From positions 1-6,034 of the forward strand of contig JAHWJN010000084.1 of assembly GCA_019348395.1 (NCBI GenBank): 6,034 nt of DNA, given 5' to 3'. How positions within the stretch are numbered: position 1 is the stretch's first letter; each line of letters begins with the position of its first letter. This DNA is from Chloroflexota bacterium. GTDB lineage: Bacteria > Chloroflexota > Limnocylindria > QHBO01. Shown one piece after another: positions 5,740 through 6,034 of this stretch. The notes beneath the pieces are model-generated. The model saw nothing but the letters and a program-made list of their open reading frames with translations. It was not told the DNA's origin and ran no database searches. Both the position numbers and the translations under genes were made by a program.

Positions 5740-6034
5740 CGGCCGGCGCCTCCGCCTCGGGCGCGTCGTCGTGCTCGCCACCGGCCGCCGTGGCGACCCC
5801 TGCATCGGAGCGGATGTCGATCCGCCAGCCGGTGAGCTTGGCGGCGAGACGAGCGTTCTGCCCCTCCTTGCCGATGGCCAGGCTGAGCTGACGCTCCGGC
5901 ACGATGATGTTTGCGATCTTGTGCTCCTCGTCGACCCGCACGCTCAGCACCTCGGCCGGGCTGAGCGCCTCCGCGACGAAGCGCCCCGGATCCTCGTCCC
6001 ACAGCACGATGTCGACCTTCTCGCCGTTGAGCTC
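5720..6034 (-). CDS. nusA: Transcription termination/antitermination factor NusA, C-terminal part (5' end outside window)
   Basis: NusA binds RNA polymerase and nascent RNA and modulates pausing, termination and antitermination. Only the last 104 residues are present; the reading frame stays open to the window edge at 6034, so the gene is cut by the window and not by mutation. The visible part opens with NGEKVDIV, continues with [17 protein letters not shown], and then has the second KH RNA-binding domain with the hallmark [19 protein letters not shown] (GKEGQN at visible residues 55-60) and [10 protein letters not shown]. The last 27 or so residues form an Ala/Glu/Asp-rich acidic tail, with no sign of the extra C-terminal repeats found in some proteobacterial NusA proteins. 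The stop is TGA, and the final 20 bp overlap the start of ylxR, so the two are probably coupled. The family assignment is essentially certain from the KH motif; the S1 and N-terminal domains cannot be seen. Confidence 0.97.
   Translation of the reverse strand, partial: ELNGEKVDIVLWDEDPGRFVAEALSPAEVLSVRVDEEHKIANIIVPERQLSLAIGKEGQNARLAAKLTGWRIDIRSDAGVATAAGGEHDDAPEAEAPADAEATT
5749..5753 (-). promoter_or_regulatory. Shine-Dalgarno site for ylxR
   Basis: GGAGG on the minus strand, 9 nt before the ATG at 5739 and inside the nusA coding sequence. It supports the shorter ylxR start over the in-frame ATG further upstream at 5805. Confidence 0.7.

Noticed and set aside
5740..5805. 22-codon upstream extension of ylxR
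   Set aside because: It is Arg/Thr-rich shadow sequence of the nusA tail; the ATG at 5739 has a GGAGG and fits the family N-terminus.

Overview
The window is one continuous run of housekeeping genes, all read from the minus strand, so transcription goes from high to low coordinates. The order is nusA (3' end only), ylxR, infB, rbfA, a DHH-family phosphoesterase of the NrnA type, truB, ribF and rpsO. This is the conserved bacterial transcription/translation cluster (nusA-infB operon). In many genomes rimP lies upstream and pnp downstream; both would be outside this window if present. I see no mobile element, CRISPR array, tRNA, rRNA or sign of horizontal transfer.

The DNA is very GC-rich. IF-2 is short (634 residues, with only a small basic N-terminal extension), unlike the long Pro/Ala/Gly-rich N-terminus usual in GC-rich Actinobacteria. 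The NusA tail has a KH domain followed only by a short acidic Ala/Glu tail. Together with NrnA between rbfA and truB, this suggests a GC-rich Chloroflexota-like bacterium (for example the Limnocylindria/Ellin6529 type). That placement is an inference; the protein identities are much firmer than the taxonomy.

Layout on the minus strand: nusA ends at 5720; ylxR is 5739-5467; infB 5480-3576; rbfA 3556-3200; nrnA-like 3210-2227; truB 2243-1356; ribF 1359-421; rpsO 358-89. Five of the seven junctions overlap, by 20, 14, 11, 17 and 4 bp. Only infB/rbfA (19 bp) and ribF/rpsO (62 bp) have spacers. Most genes have a clear Shine-Dalgarno sequence inside the end of the preceding gene, which points to one transcript with translational coupling. 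The 62-bp gap before rpsO is the only place with room for separate control and contains weak inverted repeats. Positions 1-88, after rpsO, hold no gene but can form a GC-rich nested hairpin.

Functionally the genes join transcription elongation/termination (NusA), translation initiation (IF-2), 30S maturation and structure (RbfA, S15), tRNA modification (TruB), degradation of short RNAs or cyclic-dinucleotide products (NrnA-like), and FMN/FAD synthesis (RibF). Long open frames on the plus strand (up to 563 codons) are GC-driven shadows of these genes. I found no undescribed system; the findings are modest points about start sites, junctions, possible leader RNA and residue substitutions.
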